From: Verpa conica
Lineage: Eukaryota; Ascomycota; Pezizomycetes; Pezizales; Morchellaceae
Assembly: GCA_033030425.1 (NCBI GenBank)
Contig: JAUFSD010000011.1
Span: forward strand, 1,178,001-1,242,000
Reading direction: 5' to 3'
DNA: 64,000 nt
Shown here: positions 45,021-56,182 of the stretch, piece after piece
How the letters are laid out: each line of letters opens with the position of its first letter
Position numbering within the stretch: position 1 is the stretch's first letter
Program-made: the position numbers and the translations under genes
Notes under the pieces: model-generated
What the model was told of the DNA's origin: nothing
The model's database searches: none
What the model saw: only the letters and a program-made list of their open reading frames with translations

Positions 45021-46409
45021 TTATATATTCCTTATATTATTATTGCTAGGGTCTGCTGTCGGAACATCTGGAAACGCAAGCCGCATTTCTCCCAAAAGGC
45101 TGCTGTCAGTACCATAGTACCGCTGCCACCTTTCTGCGACTCTAGTGGGTGCCTCTTCCGCCATAATTTCAAGATGTTGGGAGACCTTCTCAAACCCGCT
45201 ATCATCCGCTGTGCCAAATTTAACCATGTTTCTGTGATCTCTATTGATGGCAATTTCCTCTGCGTTGGTGGCGCCGGGTATCACAGCCGAGTATTTGGGC
45301 ACGATCTGTTATCGGTTAGAAGAAGCAGAGGAGCAACAATAAGAACAAATAAATATGGGTATTAACTGCAACTCACCATTAAGTCTCCAAGTGGTGTTTC
45401 GGTCTTGTATACCTCGTAGAAGAACTTCGTTTCAAAGTCGCCGCTGATGGCATTATACTGAGTTGTTTGTTGGAGGAGAAGCTCGGAATGCATCTCCAGA
45501 TGTTTCAACAATTTTGTGTTTTTCTTTGTGAAGGTTGATGCGACGTTTGCAAGAAGTGTGCCTAAAGATACCCCGTTTCCGCCTTGGTGGGGAGTGCCGA
45601 AAAAGAGGACGCCATATGTTGAGAGGTGGATGTTCTTGTGTGGTAGTAGGTGGCTTTTATTACACATGTTTGCGTGGATAAGCGCCTGAGTTATGTGTAG
45701 CTATTAGTATATATTCCGGTCTTTTTCAGTGCGAGGGAATAGAGATATAACTGTATACATACACTTTTGCAAATTATTCCTCCTAAGCTATATGCGACGA
45801 AGATTATAGGACGCCGCTCAGTCTATCACGATGGTACTGTTAGAGGCATAATTTAGGTACCCCCCAGGCATGGGAACAGACCTTTGTGGCTCTTCTCTTG
45901 AGACTCAATTCGGCAACCAATGCTGTACCATAGTCGTAAAGATGCTGCTCGGACAAGGTTTCGAAAGCATGGGTTCTGGCATCGTAGCCGTAAGTAAATA
46001 TCCGTGCACCTGGTACCTTTTCCGGTAAAAGGTCTCTGAGCCAGTTGGTCTTGTTATCGGCTGTCCAAGACCTCTCCCGGTGTCCGTTGAGTCCGTGAAC
46101 TGCGACAATACTGATAAATTAGATGCTTTAGTAACCGTAGTAGATCTTTTGCTAATATGTAATAAGCTTAATCGAATACAGGAACACATACTCTATGGTT
46201 GGATCAAGTCCAGGTGTTAATTGTTTAAGGCCAAAGGCTTCACGATCAACTTCATCATTGTTGCTATGGCCCGCTGATCCGGCAGCCTCCTGGTCGAGTC
46301 ATCATTAGGACATTGAGCGTAGTGAGAAAGGCTCTGGATTTGAAATAAAGTAACATACTTCGCTAACGGTGGATGATGAACGACTTTTGAATGTTAGTCT
46401 CTTAAGCAT
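45021..46409 (-). CDS. Stand-alone SERAC1-like alpha/beta hydrolase
   Basis: Six exons, read from the minus strand: 46359-46409, 46192-46289, 45882-46110, 45763-45822, 45377-45685, 45021-45305; 343 aa. All phases agree. Residues 1-45 are a short Ser-rich leader, then DIVAVHGLNGHRERSW, WLRDLLPEKVPGARIF, RRPIIFVAYSLGGII with nucleophile Ser 138, GVLFFGTPHQGG, and a candidate His 273 in NRDHRNMVKF. This is the hydrolase domain usually found at the N-terminus of fungal NLRs, here ending with a stop and no NACHT. The second intron splits the Asp codon before IVAVHGL as GA|T, exactly as in the NLR at 5735-11268. The usual His before the nucleophile is Tyr. Intron 3 has a weak donor (GTCTGT). It could be a free enzyme or a part lost from an NLR. 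Confidence 0.85.
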
Positions 46410-47516
46410 TATATCTGTCGCTGTTGTGCGCTGGATTGTAGTCGGTTAGGATGAAGCTGAAGCTTAACACAATCCTGGGGAGCTATCATGGGTGGAGGCT
46501 CGGCACGCCATAACCCACGCCTTCATGTATCTTTACTACCAGCACCTGTTAACTGGGATACATCTTTTCTGTTATACCCTGTAAATTGTGGAGGCGTCGG
46601 TTATTTATAAGTTATAACAGTAAAGTAATTGAACAAAAACATAATAACACGGTAGAGAGCTGCGGGGTAGTTCAACTCGTGTGCACAGCTCATACGTCTG
46701 CGCAGTTTATCTTGCGGCGCGGGCAGGGATAACACGTAGAAAGATTGGTTGGGACGAGCGCCGTGTCTTACTGGCGCTTAAGGTGCAGGCTGATTCTCAA
46801 GCCTTGGCGCACTAGCATTTATTTAGATATTGCTTCTCCCGTCTCCACGGGGGAGGACATCATATATTCCACATCCGCATGAATTTTGAAGAGGTAAGTG
46901 CCTTGAACTGTGAATGTTGTAACAGCGCCTCAACTTTGTCATGGGTAAGGGTTTCTGGGATTGGCCAGCAACACAGGCTGACACATCACTACTTGATAGC
47001 TTAACGAATTACTAGAGGCGGCCGGTGGTCTCCGGTAGACGAAAACAGAGGTTAGCGAGCAACTGTGGCCAGTGGTACTATTAGAATATTTACTGGGGAC
47101 ACTAAAGCCAATCAGACTTTCAAGTCCTAATTAAGTCCTAATTGGCACATATAGTTGAATACTATCTTGGTTGCTTGCCCCCGTGGGTCTCTAGACTCCC
47201 ATTGGACCTCGTCCCCGCTCTTGCTAATATCATATTTAATGAGGGAAAATAATAGCTTAAGGAATGATAGATTAAACCCTAGGAGCGAAGGGCTGGGTAC
47301 GCTCGATCCTGTACTCTACCCCTAGGCAAAGGTCATGATAGTATTGCACATTGTCCGCGCTCAGTAGGTCATGCCTATCAACGTTTTAATTTTATCCAGC
47401 GGCCTAAGAGGCAATACAGATTAATCAACGGATATTTTTCAAACCGTCAGGGGACAATAACTATGCTCTTGTCTCTATAAACCCTAGTAACTGTCCTCCT
47501 ATCTCACTATTCTAAT
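46410..47516. other. Intergenic
   Basis: Promoter side of the hydrolase gene; no further gene or element recognised. Confidence 0.5.
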
Positions 47517-47886
47517 CAGTGTTCGCAACGTGGCAGCCCGTCCGTTCTGAGGCCAGGATCGGACGCCATGTGACTCTACAGTTCGTCCCAGCTTCTCTTC
47601 GGGGTCGTCCAGGGCGTAAGGAACGAGGACTATGGGCTGCATAGGGCCCTATAGGGTGCCAAGCTCTCAGGGCTAGGGTTTTCTTTCACCCAAGCCGGAT
47701 ATCAGGCTCACCTGCTCCTACTTAGGCTGTGGTTGGCAAATACTACATTTTGTTTTCCCAGAATAGTACAAAGCATCACTTGGCAAATATCTATAGGGCC
47801 CCCCCAGGGCCCTACGGACCTCGTAGTCCTGAAGAATCTCGCCTGTCCTGGGTTTACAGCAAGGCCCCGGACGGTTGCGAACACTG
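47517..47886. mobile_element. MITE (family A), copy 2, 370 bp
   Basis: Perfect 13-bp inverted termini: CAGTGTTCGCAAC at the left and GTTGCGAACACTG at the right. Internally it shares AGGGCCCTATAGGGTGCCAAG, a mutated telomere-like GGGCTAGGGTTTT (47670-47682) and GGCCCCGGACGG with the copies at 32118 and 57181. Flanks are AT-rich but not a clear TA duplication. Confidence 0.8.
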
Positions 47887-49095
47887 AAATTTATGCATTG
47901 TCGAAGTCTAGTTTTGTCCTTAAATGTGTTCGAGGTGGCGAGCTCTGCGAAAAGCGCGTAGATATCGGAGGTTAGCAACGGCGAATCACACGTCATATTT
48001 AACCCCCAGCAGCAGGCGACTTTGGTAGAGGCAAGCTGTAACAGGAGTGCGCAGAGCGGGAAATTAGGATCTGAGCCACGGGGTAGAGACGCTGGTTAGC
48101 TTTACTGAAGAAACGTGGAGGGGGCATAAACACACCAAGATATTCACCTGAGGGAAAAAGATCTCTAATAAAGCTATATCCATCACCCCATCCACCACAG
48201 GTGTTGGGGGAGTGCCGACTACCCCTGAAAAGGTCTCCCGGAAGCGAGAGAGGTCATCGATGGTGCAAAGTCTGTAGATAGGCTGATTCTCTATCTAACT
48301 GATTGATGCCCTAAAACTGTCTGCGGGGGCGAAGAGAATAGCTATCTAAGAGACTCTAAAACAAAGAAATGATGACAAAGACTACCAAGAACAAAGAAAA
48401 AGCAATAGAAGCATCTAATCATATCTAGATCTGTCCACGTGATCTAACAGATGGAATTATCTGTGATACTCGCCGTGAGTTCGGGGGGGAGTGAAGAAAG
48501 CCAGCTCGGCCTCCGTTAGTTTTTCTATAATATCAATTAGACTACCTTCATCAATAGGTTTGCCGCCCATCTACGTGCCACATACGGAGATACCAGTATC
48601 AAGAATCCTAACCTCCATGGAATACCACAATATTCTTTGAGGAATAAACCATAAGTCATCCCTTTTGTATTACTTAAAGACAAATTCTGATACTGATCCT
48701 AAGAACACTGGCGGAAGACTGGCTTCTTTAGAAATGAAGGCTTCCATTGAAGTCTTCTATCATCACCGGTCTGCTTCTTTAGTATCTCCATTAATCCTTC
48801 GGAGGTTAGATCACCCGCAGGTGCGTTGTCTGTAAATGCGAGGGCAAGAAAGACCCATTCCCATGCCAAATTCAAACTGTATACTGTGAAATGAAGAAAC
48901 CTTCCTAATAGCATTGTTAGTTATACCAGCAAGAAAGCACAAGTTGGAAGCCTCTATGTCTGGCTACACCACACCGAATTGCATTTTGTCTCGCCTAGCT
49001 ACGCAATGGAAAATCCCACACTACGCCTCGATTCCCCGCACTGCATGGGAGCGCAAGTCGGGGGGGGGGCAGCCTAGGCGGCATGTAGAGAGGCA
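47887..49095. other. Intergenic with one weak small frame
   Basis: A minus-strand frame of 71 codons (48699-48914) with a hydrophobic N-terminus and a charged helix (GLMEILKKQTGDD) might be a small gene or fragment, without other support. A repeat around ATCTAATCATATCTAGATC near 48412-48450 is shared with 27652-27690. Confidence 0.4.
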
Positions 49096-49758
49096 CTACC
49101 CAGAGCCGCTAGCTCCAGATTCGTTAACTGTAGAGCTGTCATTTTCCTTTCTGTCCGCAGTATAATCTGCATCAAAGTCCATCTCAACATACTTCTTGTT
49201 CATCACATTGATCACCTGGGCTAAATAATTCCGTGATAAAATCTTCTCTAGTCCCTCAACAATCGCCGTAGCTTCACTCAAAGTAACACCACCCTCAAAC
49301 GAACCAATGGCTTTTTTAGCCTCAGCCTGTTGCTGTTCGTCAGGAATTTTAGAGGTGGCCTGGGGTGTGAATTTCTTCTTATTCTTCTTAACGCCAGAAT
49401 TTTGGGCACCCAAGAAACTTCCTCCTTCTCCTCCGCTCTTTCCCGCCTTGTCCTTCCCCTTCTTTTTGGGTCGGATAAAGTTTAGCCTATTTGAGGACCC
49501 GCCAAAGTCATTATTACCGTCTTCATCCCCATTCTCATCCATGAATTCGTCGTCCTGTTCTCCATTTTCATCCCCCTCTCCATCCCCCTCTCCATCTTTC
49601 TCCCTATCGTTATCGTTCTGAGATCCGGAATTTTGTCGAGGGTCAGTAGATTTATCGGAATTTTTGTCTTTCCCAGGGTCAAAGGTGGCGTTGTTGGTTT
49701 CGGGCTCAGGAGTAGCCGTAGGAGTTACATAGGCTGGCCTTGAACCCGAGCCCGACAT
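49096..49758 (-). CDS. Acidic, low-complexity hypothetical protein
   Basis: A single exon of 220 aa. Residues 1-90 are disordered, with Asp/Glu/Gly/Asn runs (EKDGEGDGEGDENGEQDDEF). Then a basic patch (RPKKKGKDKAGK, KKNKKKF) suggests nuclear localisation. Residues 140-190 form the only likely folded part, helical (KKAIGSFEGGVTLSEATAIV, LAQVINVMNKKYVEM). No known domain is recognised. The short helical C-terminus after a disordered N-terminus resembles the layout of the gene at 16677-17230. Confidence 0.55.
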   Translation of the reverse strand: MSGSGSRPAYVTPTATPEPETNNATFDPGKDKNSDKSTDPRQNSGSQNDNDREKDGEGDGEGDENGEQDDEFMDENGDEDGNNDFGGSSNRLNFIRPKKKGKDKAGKSGGEGGSFLGAQNSGVKKNKKKFTPQATSKIPDEQQQAEAKKAIGSFEGGVTLSEATAIVEGLEKILSRNYLAQVINVMNKKYVEMDFDADYTADRKENDSSTVNESGASGSG

Positions 49759-50662
49759 TTTTGAGTGGTAGCTTTGTAGAGTGGTAGCTCGCTATAAAGG
49801 CTTAATCAAGTAATCGCTCAATGTATGGATGATGGTTGGGTGGAGCTACTACTCAATTAAATCCGTAGATAAATAGTAACCGAATATATAAACGATGGCT
49901 CGATATGTGTATTATAGATGGATGCGGATAGTAGTTAAGTATGTGAGTATCTGGTATCTGGTATCTGGTGGGCTGATAGCGTAGAGGCTTAGACTTAAGT
50001 ACATTCTAAAGAACTGCCAACCCGCTCTATCGTTATATTTTCGTTTTATATATGCATGTACCTATCTTTAGTTTTCTAGCTCCCTATCCCGGGATTCTAA
50101 ATTTATTTTCTACTTTTACGTAGAGGGCTCAATTGGAATAAGCGCCACTGAAGGCTCGGCCATCAACTTATGGAACACCCTAGTTATATTTCTTATAGCA
50201 AGTTATTTTTTAGGAACTTTAGTAGGGAAAACCAAAGTACTAGCCGAGAGCCGTTCCTTATAGCAAGGTATAGCTGTATTGTTAAACTCAATCAGCCCGC
50301 CCCGGTACTAGGTAATGGTAAAAGGCCATTGCGCAAGCACCTTGTCATTAGGTTTGTATTAGTACTATACAGTAGGCTTCCATTATAAGAACACGACCGA
50401 GATTTTATATTCTTAAGACTAGTTATTCTTATAGCGCATCGTGGGATAGGAATGTTTTATTTCTCTACGAGTGCATTATCCTGTCCTTAACCCGCGCAGC
50501 GAATTTCTATAAAATTACTTGAATAGTAGACATAGTAGAAATAAAATTGAAGAAAGAGTATGTAACTAATTTCTCCCCAAAAATTCAGAAATGGAGAGGC
50601 CTCCTAAAAAAAAGTTCTAAAATTGAATCAACCCCACATTGCGCCTCCGCCCCCTACTACAT
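49759..50662. other. Intergenic
   Basis: No gene seen. Pieces such as TTCTTATAG near 50190-50435 resemble family B MITE ends, but a bounded element could not be defined. Confidence 0.45.
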
Positions 50663-51100
50663 CTACTCCCATGGTCTGAACGGCTGAGAAGAATCGGTCC
50701 CAACCCCCGCCGCGCCCTGCTGCATCCTAGTCTCACCGGGCTCCGACCTATTTGCGCCGCTCACCCCGGGATTGCCTGCCGTCTCGGGACAGCTTGTTGA
50801 CTCACTAGGGCTGCTCGCCACCACATTGGGTTCTACTCCCACTTGCTAATGAGACTTTAGTTCTCTGCTTCATAGTAGAAAAGAAACGCCCACCTTTGAT
50901 TTTCTGACTTTGCGTTGGTTAACTTTTCTCATATTTTTCCAACTCTGGTCAAAACAGTCGTACATGCAACGGGTGAACTCTATATCAAACTGTTTACGCT
51001 CATGAGGATCCTCAGGTAACACTGGAGGCGAGATCAAGGCCCGAACTTGATCAAAGGCCTTGTCTCTATCTACTTTATCGAGCTCTACTATGGTAGGCAT
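50663..51100 (-). CDS. Small spliced hypothetical protein, 129 aa
   Basis: Exon 1 (50894-51100) encodes a charged helical region (LPEDPHERKQFDIEF, MYDCFDQSWKNMRKV). A 48-nt intron (donor GTGGGC, branch-like GAACTAAAG, acceptor TTAG) leads in phase 0 to exon 2 (50663-50845). That exon encodes a Ser/Pro/Gly-rich tail ending QPFRPWE. The frame agreement across the intron supports a real gene. Family unknown. Its ATG lies 49 bp from the left end of a Tc1/mariner insertion, so its original promoter has probably been displaced. Confidence 0.55.
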
Positions 51101-51149
51101 TTTGGGGGTGAAAAATCAAGTGCTTGCTTAGGCCCCCGTTAACGATCTA

Positions 51150-52588
51150 CAGTCACTAGGCAGATATGTTCGTGAAGGGCTTACTAAGCACGACACATCA
51201 AAAGTTACGAAGGCTCGAGTCTTTTCCCCTGAGTTAAAACCATCCATCAAAATGGTAGCGAAGCCAAAGTCTAAAGTTCCACCAAAGAAAAAGCCCCAAA
51301 AAACCTCTAGAAGAGAGATGACCGAGTATGAAAAAGGCTTAATTATTGCATTTTTTCACATTTGCCGCTCCATTGCTATGGTAACCTTTCTTGTTTGCCG
51401 GCCCTGGACAACTGTTAAGAGCTTTTTGGTACGCGCTTGTGAACGTCTTTCTATTGATAACCTTCCACGGACTGGAAGAATTCCTTTACTTAATCGGCAA
51501 CAACGACGGCGGATTGCACATGCAGCAAAGACAAATCGAACTCTTACACGTGCAGATTTCCGGGATAAATACGCACCGGGTGTGTCCCTGTCAACAATCG
51601 ATCAAGTGTTACGCGAAGCAAACATTAAAAAATGGCTTGCCAAAAAACGACCTAAACTAGACGCAAACGATGCTCGGCGCAGACTCAAATAGGCTATAGA
51701 GCGCAAGGATTGGACAGTAGACGATTTTAAAATAGTTATTTGGAGTGATGAATGCAGTATGGAGAAGTCTCAAGATCCTCGACAGATTTGGGTTTTCCGT
51801 GAACCTTCAGAGAAGCTTTTAACCGAATGCGTACACCCTAAACCACGGCAAGGAGTTTCTCTTATGGTGTGGGACTGTTTTCATGGGCATACAAAAGGTC
51901 CACTAGTTCCAATCTTTCAGAATTGTACATTCCTGCGATATGTACGTCTCCTGTCGCGACACCTTCCTTCTGTGTGGCGAAAGTGCCTTGAAATCAACGG
52001 AGAGTGTGCTTTTCAACAAGACAATGCACCAATCCACACAGCTTACAATGTCAAAGCCTGGTTCAAGTGCCATAGTATCCAGGTTGAAACACACCCACCC
52101 TACTCTCCTGATCTCAACCCTATTGAACATGCTTGGGTAGAACTCAAAAAACGGTTGCAGGAGCAATACCCTAAAATTGCCGACACCCCAGGAGGAAAGG
52201 ACGCAGTAAAAAAAAAACTGGCAGAGGTTTTACCACTAGTATGGGATACCATCCCCAAAGAATTCTTTGAGAAATTGTGGATGTCAATGCCTGCCCGTGT
52301 AGCAGCAGTAATCGAGGCAGATGGGTGGTATACTAAATATTGAAATGGGCGGGCGGATGGGCAAATAAGCAAGTAATACACTATATTTCCGGGGTTTTTT
52401 GTGTTTTTTTTTTTTCACTCTCAATGATTCTATTTAGTTTTCTGATTGTCTCTTTACCATTCTTAATCTTTCTATCTAGCTGTAGTGTTTTATAGACTTG
52501 TAATAACTTTAAGCGTTCGGGACTCCTCCGTGACTTTTGATGTGTCGTGCTTAGTAAGCCCTTCACGAACATATCTGCCTAGTGACTG
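51150..52588 (+). mobile_element. Tc1/mariner element, 1,439 bp, TA-flanked
   Basis: Both ends carry inverted repeats of about 64 bp. The first 56 bp (beginning CAGTCACTAGGCAGATATG) are identical; two transition differences follow. TA dinucleotides flank the element (51148-51149 and 52589-52590). The interior holds one transposase reading frame on the + strand. Near-identical repeats point to a recent insertion. Confidence 0.95.
51252..52343 (+). pseudogene. Tc1/mariner DD34E transposase, amber at codon 147
   Basis: 363 codons in one frame. The basic N-terminus and helix-turn-helix region (about 20-140) is followed by the catalytic domain with Asp in IWSDE, Asp in FQQDNAPIH, and Glu in SPDLNPIEH; the last two are 34 residues apart (DD34E). 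A single TAG at 51690-51692 separates the DNA-binding half from the catalytic half; the frame is otherwise uninterrupted. The stop could be a C-to-T change in a Gln codon, as RIP-like or deamination damage would give. Without readthrough this copy is inactive. Confidence 0.9.
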
Positions 52589-52947
52589 TATATACATGTA
52601 CACAGGACCTGTGAAAAATATTAAAGGTATTACCTCTATATTTATATTCATTTAATAAAAAAACAGGTATTTTTCGAGATTTTCGAGATTTTTCCGGAGG
52701 GCGGCACCTACCTGCCAGCGTACCTGCCTGCGCCCGTGGGTAGGCTTTGGGGGGGCTCTAGGAGAGGCTGTGGGGGTCGTGGGTGTCTTAATCTTAATCA
52801 ATGTTTCAGCAAAGGTTCCATTTCTTGGCTGCGATTACACTGACGGACTGGTATTGTGGCTTGAGTGTATCCTGGCTCACCCTAACCACGAGATTTTAGA
52901 CACTATTGGTAATATAGTTGGTGCTGACTGAGTACTTCTCAACATCA

Positions 52948-53028
52948 TCTCTGGTAGTATAGTGGTTAGTATACTCGCCTGTCATTCATTTGTGCGCGAG
53001 TGACCGGGGTTCAATTCCCCGCCAGAGA
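52948..53028 (+). tRNA. tRNA-Asp (GTC), 10-nt intron
   Basis: 81 nt; acceptor TCTCTGG/CCAGAGA, anticodon stem CTCGC/GCGAG, anticodon GTC, T arm GGGGTTCAATTCCCC. The intron after position 37 is TTCATTTGTG, unlike the intron of the identical-bodied copy at 30030-30110. It lies about 360 bp beyond the Tc1/mariner element. Confidence 0.93.
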
Positions 53029-54926
53029 GTTATCTTTTTGCTTCACAGATTAAGGCGCTGCCGCCACCAGTTTTTTTCCAGTAGATACAATATCAGGGAT
53101 TGACCTGACTAAGTATTCTTAATTAAAGGTTCAACAGTTTAAAGAGTGTATGGGCCTATGTACTCGCTTCCTTAGATAACGATCCTAGGTTGACCCCTAG
53201 TGGGAGACCGGTCTTAGACGTCCATTCTTTGGCTATTTTTTTTACCTGCCCTTGTTATAGTCAAGATCAAAGTAGGGAATTCAGATATATTTAGCTTAGC
53301 CTTTGCCATTGCCAGCGGAGATTGGATTCTAGAACTAAGATGGACTAGGTAGCAGGAAACCGAGGCCGTTCAACTACAACACTTGCATCGTCTTCTTACT
53401 TCTGGTGACATACGGTCGCTTCAAAGAGGCGGTATGGGGAGTACAGCGTGACCAAGAAATACAACTAACTCAACAAAGTAACTATCCGTTACAAGCAAAA
53501 TACCGAGGGTGGTAGATGTGGTAAATGGAAGCACGGTAGTCAATTACTGCCCTAGGGGCGTACTCCTACTCCTATATATCCCCCATATCGGGCCGTGGTC
53601 GGCCCGCTGTGGAGGTCTCGCCGAAATGACAAGGTGAAGATCCGGGCTATTTAGGAAGATCTACAACAGTAGACTTTGGAATAGGACCCGAGTGATACCT
53701 GATGACTGACTTGCGTATGGGTACGGAGGGCTCTATGGGTTTAGAAGCTTAGTGTCACGGTTGCCAAACCTCTAGCTATCACTCTACTGTGCATATACGC
53801 AATCAGTACCTGCTCTAGTAATGTATACCTATAAATTGCATAACCTAAGCGCTGGGGGGGAGAACTTAATACGGATACACACAAGCTTCTCTCGATTAGG
53901 AATAGACTGATTACATATTTAAATATCTATGCTAAAAGTACTTTTAATAGTATACAAAAGCAGCTAGATACTTCCAATACACAAGATACCTCTCCCATGT
54001 ATAATTTTTAGAAACTTCTGCCTAAGTATATATGATCATGTAAGGTGTATAATGGAGAACGTTCCACATGACCCCTTTCCACACCCAAAGGTGAGGTTTA
54101 TTCCACAACAACCATACCTCTGGTTAGGCTATAAAAGATTGGAGACCTTTAAAAGTACAATAAAAACCTTTCAAACTTTTCTTGGGGGGTTCTGGCTATT
54201 ATTGGTGTTGGAATATCGGCTTCAATTTGCGGTACACCTTTATAACCGTGCGTACCATACCACCCAAAAGCCTATACCTCTCGAATGTTCGGGACAGGCT
54301 GTTTAGTAATCATATGTAGGCACGGAATACCATAAATCTAGAATTATACCTTCAAGAATTACACTCTCAGTGGTCCATAAATCCATACGGTTCCTCCCGT
54401 CTGAAAAACCTAGTCATAGGGTTCGGAGATGAGAAGTGATACATTTTATCCCCTTAAATTCCATTTAGATTACTATTATATTATAAATCTATTTCCGAGC
54501 CTACTCCGTGCACCAAAAAACACGAAGGACAGCAACGCTGTAATAAGAGCACATGGGAGTAGATGAGGTAGGTGCGGGGGTGCGGGGGTGCGGTGAACAG
54601 TTTCTGGTTCCATATTGGAACATCTATTTTAGACAGCCTCTACTTTTTTGAATTTTTGGGGAGAAACCAACTATCATCTGGCGTTTCTTTGTTGGTTGGC
54701 AGTTCCTTTCTTTCGAGCATCGTTTCTCTACCTGTATCACAGCTGCTTGGGATTGTCTCCTCTTCATTGCGCTATCTATCCTCTAGAAACTACATTAACC
54801 TCTCACGGATTTATTAGGGCATATTAGTATAACCAGGCATACTAGTCAGTGCTTATGTATGGAGCAGTTATAGATAGGATGTATTAAGGGGCAGAGACAT
54901 GTATGTATTCCATAAAGCTTAGTCAT
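53029..54926. other. Intergenic with a dispersed repeat
   Basis: No gene supported; a plus-strand frame at 54052-54306 has no recognisable domain. Contains the reverse-orientation repeat copy at 53524-53669. Confidence 0.5.
53524..53669 (-). repeat. Dispersed repeat with central palindrome, copy 2
   Basis: Reverse complement of 27863-28006 with scattered transitions and a short insertion. It contains the same ATATCGGGCC..GGCCCGC palindromic core and the stretch GTACTCCTACTCCTATATAT. Confidence 0.75.
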
Positions 54927-55784
54927 TTATATAGGTTGGAAAATCCACCAATTCTTTTTCTTGTACTCAAGGTCCATTCTTACTCCCCTCTCTACCCCCT
55001 CAACACGGTGTAGGCGACTTAACTCTCCCGTGGCCCAGTCTCTTGTTATGCATGAGAAAAGGGGGGAAAGTAAATATAATTCATCCTTAATACCAGCGCT
55101 ACACCCAAGGCCCAACAAGTGATCAACCATCCTCCCCTGACCTACCATCCCGGCAATTTGGACTGCGTTCAATCCATTCACATCTGTTGTCTCAATGTTA
55201 CACCCCCTCTCAACCAAAAGATCAACAATTTTCATTCTCCCAAAAATTGCTGCGTAGTGTAGTGCGTTGTGTGAGTACCTGTGGTCGGTTGACTCAATAT
55301 CGGCCCGGTAGTCAAGTAGAAGTCTAACTACTGTGTAATTCCCCGCGATCACACCATACAGCAGCGGGGTCCATGAAAAGGCAGTTTTGGTCTCGGTCCA
55401 TGCCCCATTCTCAAGCAGCAGCTTGACGACCTTGATGTTACCCATCACTATTGCTGAATAGAGTGGGGTCATGGAAAGGTCATCGTGAGTGTTAACATTA
55501 ACCCCGCGTGCCAAGAGGCGCATGAATACGGGTATACGACTATGCCACCCTAATGCCCAGTGGAGCACAGAACGATTATACCTACCTGTAATACTGATAG
55601 CTGCCCAGTCTAGTAGCATAGGTGAGAGTAATCTGACGAGAAAGGTATTTGACCGGAGGAGAGAATTGAGGTCCTGTGGTGTCAGATAAGTTGCGATTTG
55701 GAGGATGAGCTCATTTGGTAGAATGAGAATCGACGGCCTCGGGGGAGAACGTTTTTGGAAAAGGCGTCGTAATATTCGTAGCAT
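54927..55784 (-). CDS. F-box and ankyrin-repeat protein
   Basis: A single exon of 285 aa. Residues 20-58 form an F-box (LPNELILQIATYLTPQDLNS, then LLRSNTFLVRLLSP). Five or six ankyrin repeats follow (about 68-245), with TPLYSAIVMGNIKVVKLLLE, NALHYAAIFGRMKIVDLLVE and NAVQIAGMVGQGRMVDHLL. This is a common fungal layout: the F-box would recruit Skp1/cullin ubiquitin ligase and the repeats would choose substrates. Substrate unknown. There is no membrane segment or signal peptide. The C-terminus is short and basic (YKKKNWWIFQPI). Confidence 0.88.
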   Translation of the reverse strand: MLRILRRLFQKRSPPRPSILILPNELILQIATYLTPQDLNSLLRSNTFLVRLLSPMLLDWAAISITGRYNRSVLHWALGWHSRIPVFMRLLARGVNVNTHDDLSMTPLYSAIVMGNIKVVKLLLENGAWTETKTAFSWTPLLYGVIAGNYTVVRLLLDYRADIESTDHRYSHNALHYAAIFGRMKIVDLLVERGCNIETTDVNGLNAVQIAGMVGQGRMVDHLLGLGCSAGIKDELYLLSPLFSCITRDWATGELSRLHRVEGVERGVRMDLEYKKKNWWIFQPI

Positions 55785-56182
55785 TTCGGATCATTGAGAG
55801 TTAGCAAATAGAGGGATAGGGAAACATTCATAGTATAAGTCTGACGAGCGCGACTTCGGAGCGTTTTATGTACGGAGGTGCTCACTGTAGCTATGTCATT
55901 ACACTGCCTAATCAACCTTTTTTAGTACTTACGTCAGAGTTACTGATAGACACTTGTATAGTACCTAAGCCCCATAGGCCCAAGGAGCCAACCTCTTGAC
56001 GATCTCCTGTCCCAGCACCACCGAAAATCAATCCTTCCCCATCCGCCACCCTTCTCCACCACCCCAAACAATCACCCACATACCCAGCCACAAATATCCC
56101 CCCAGCATGTACAACCCCTCACCTCTCATCTAGAAAAAAATAACAGTCGAAACACCTCCCAAAGGCAAAAAGAACGCTCATC
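55785..56182. other. Intergenic
   Basis: Promoter side of the F-box gene; nothing else recognised. Confidence 0.5.

Noticed and set aside
44922..45365. 147-codon plus-strand frame
   Set aside because: It lies antisense to exon 6 of the hydrolase gene, whose minus-strand frame carries family motifs and correct splice phases.
49307..49621. 104-codon plus-strand Ser/Pro-rich frame
   Set aside because: It is the complement of the acidic low-complexity stretch of the minus-strand gene at 49096-49758.
52381..52572. 63-codon minus-strand coiled-coil-like frame inside the Tc1 element
   Set aside because: It occupies the region between transposase stop and right inverted repeat, runs partly through the repeat, and is A/T-rich low complexity; no evidence of coding.
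55836..55942. Inverted TCTGACG pieces suggesting another MITE
   Set aside because: The match is only about 8-10 bp and no flanking duplication was found.
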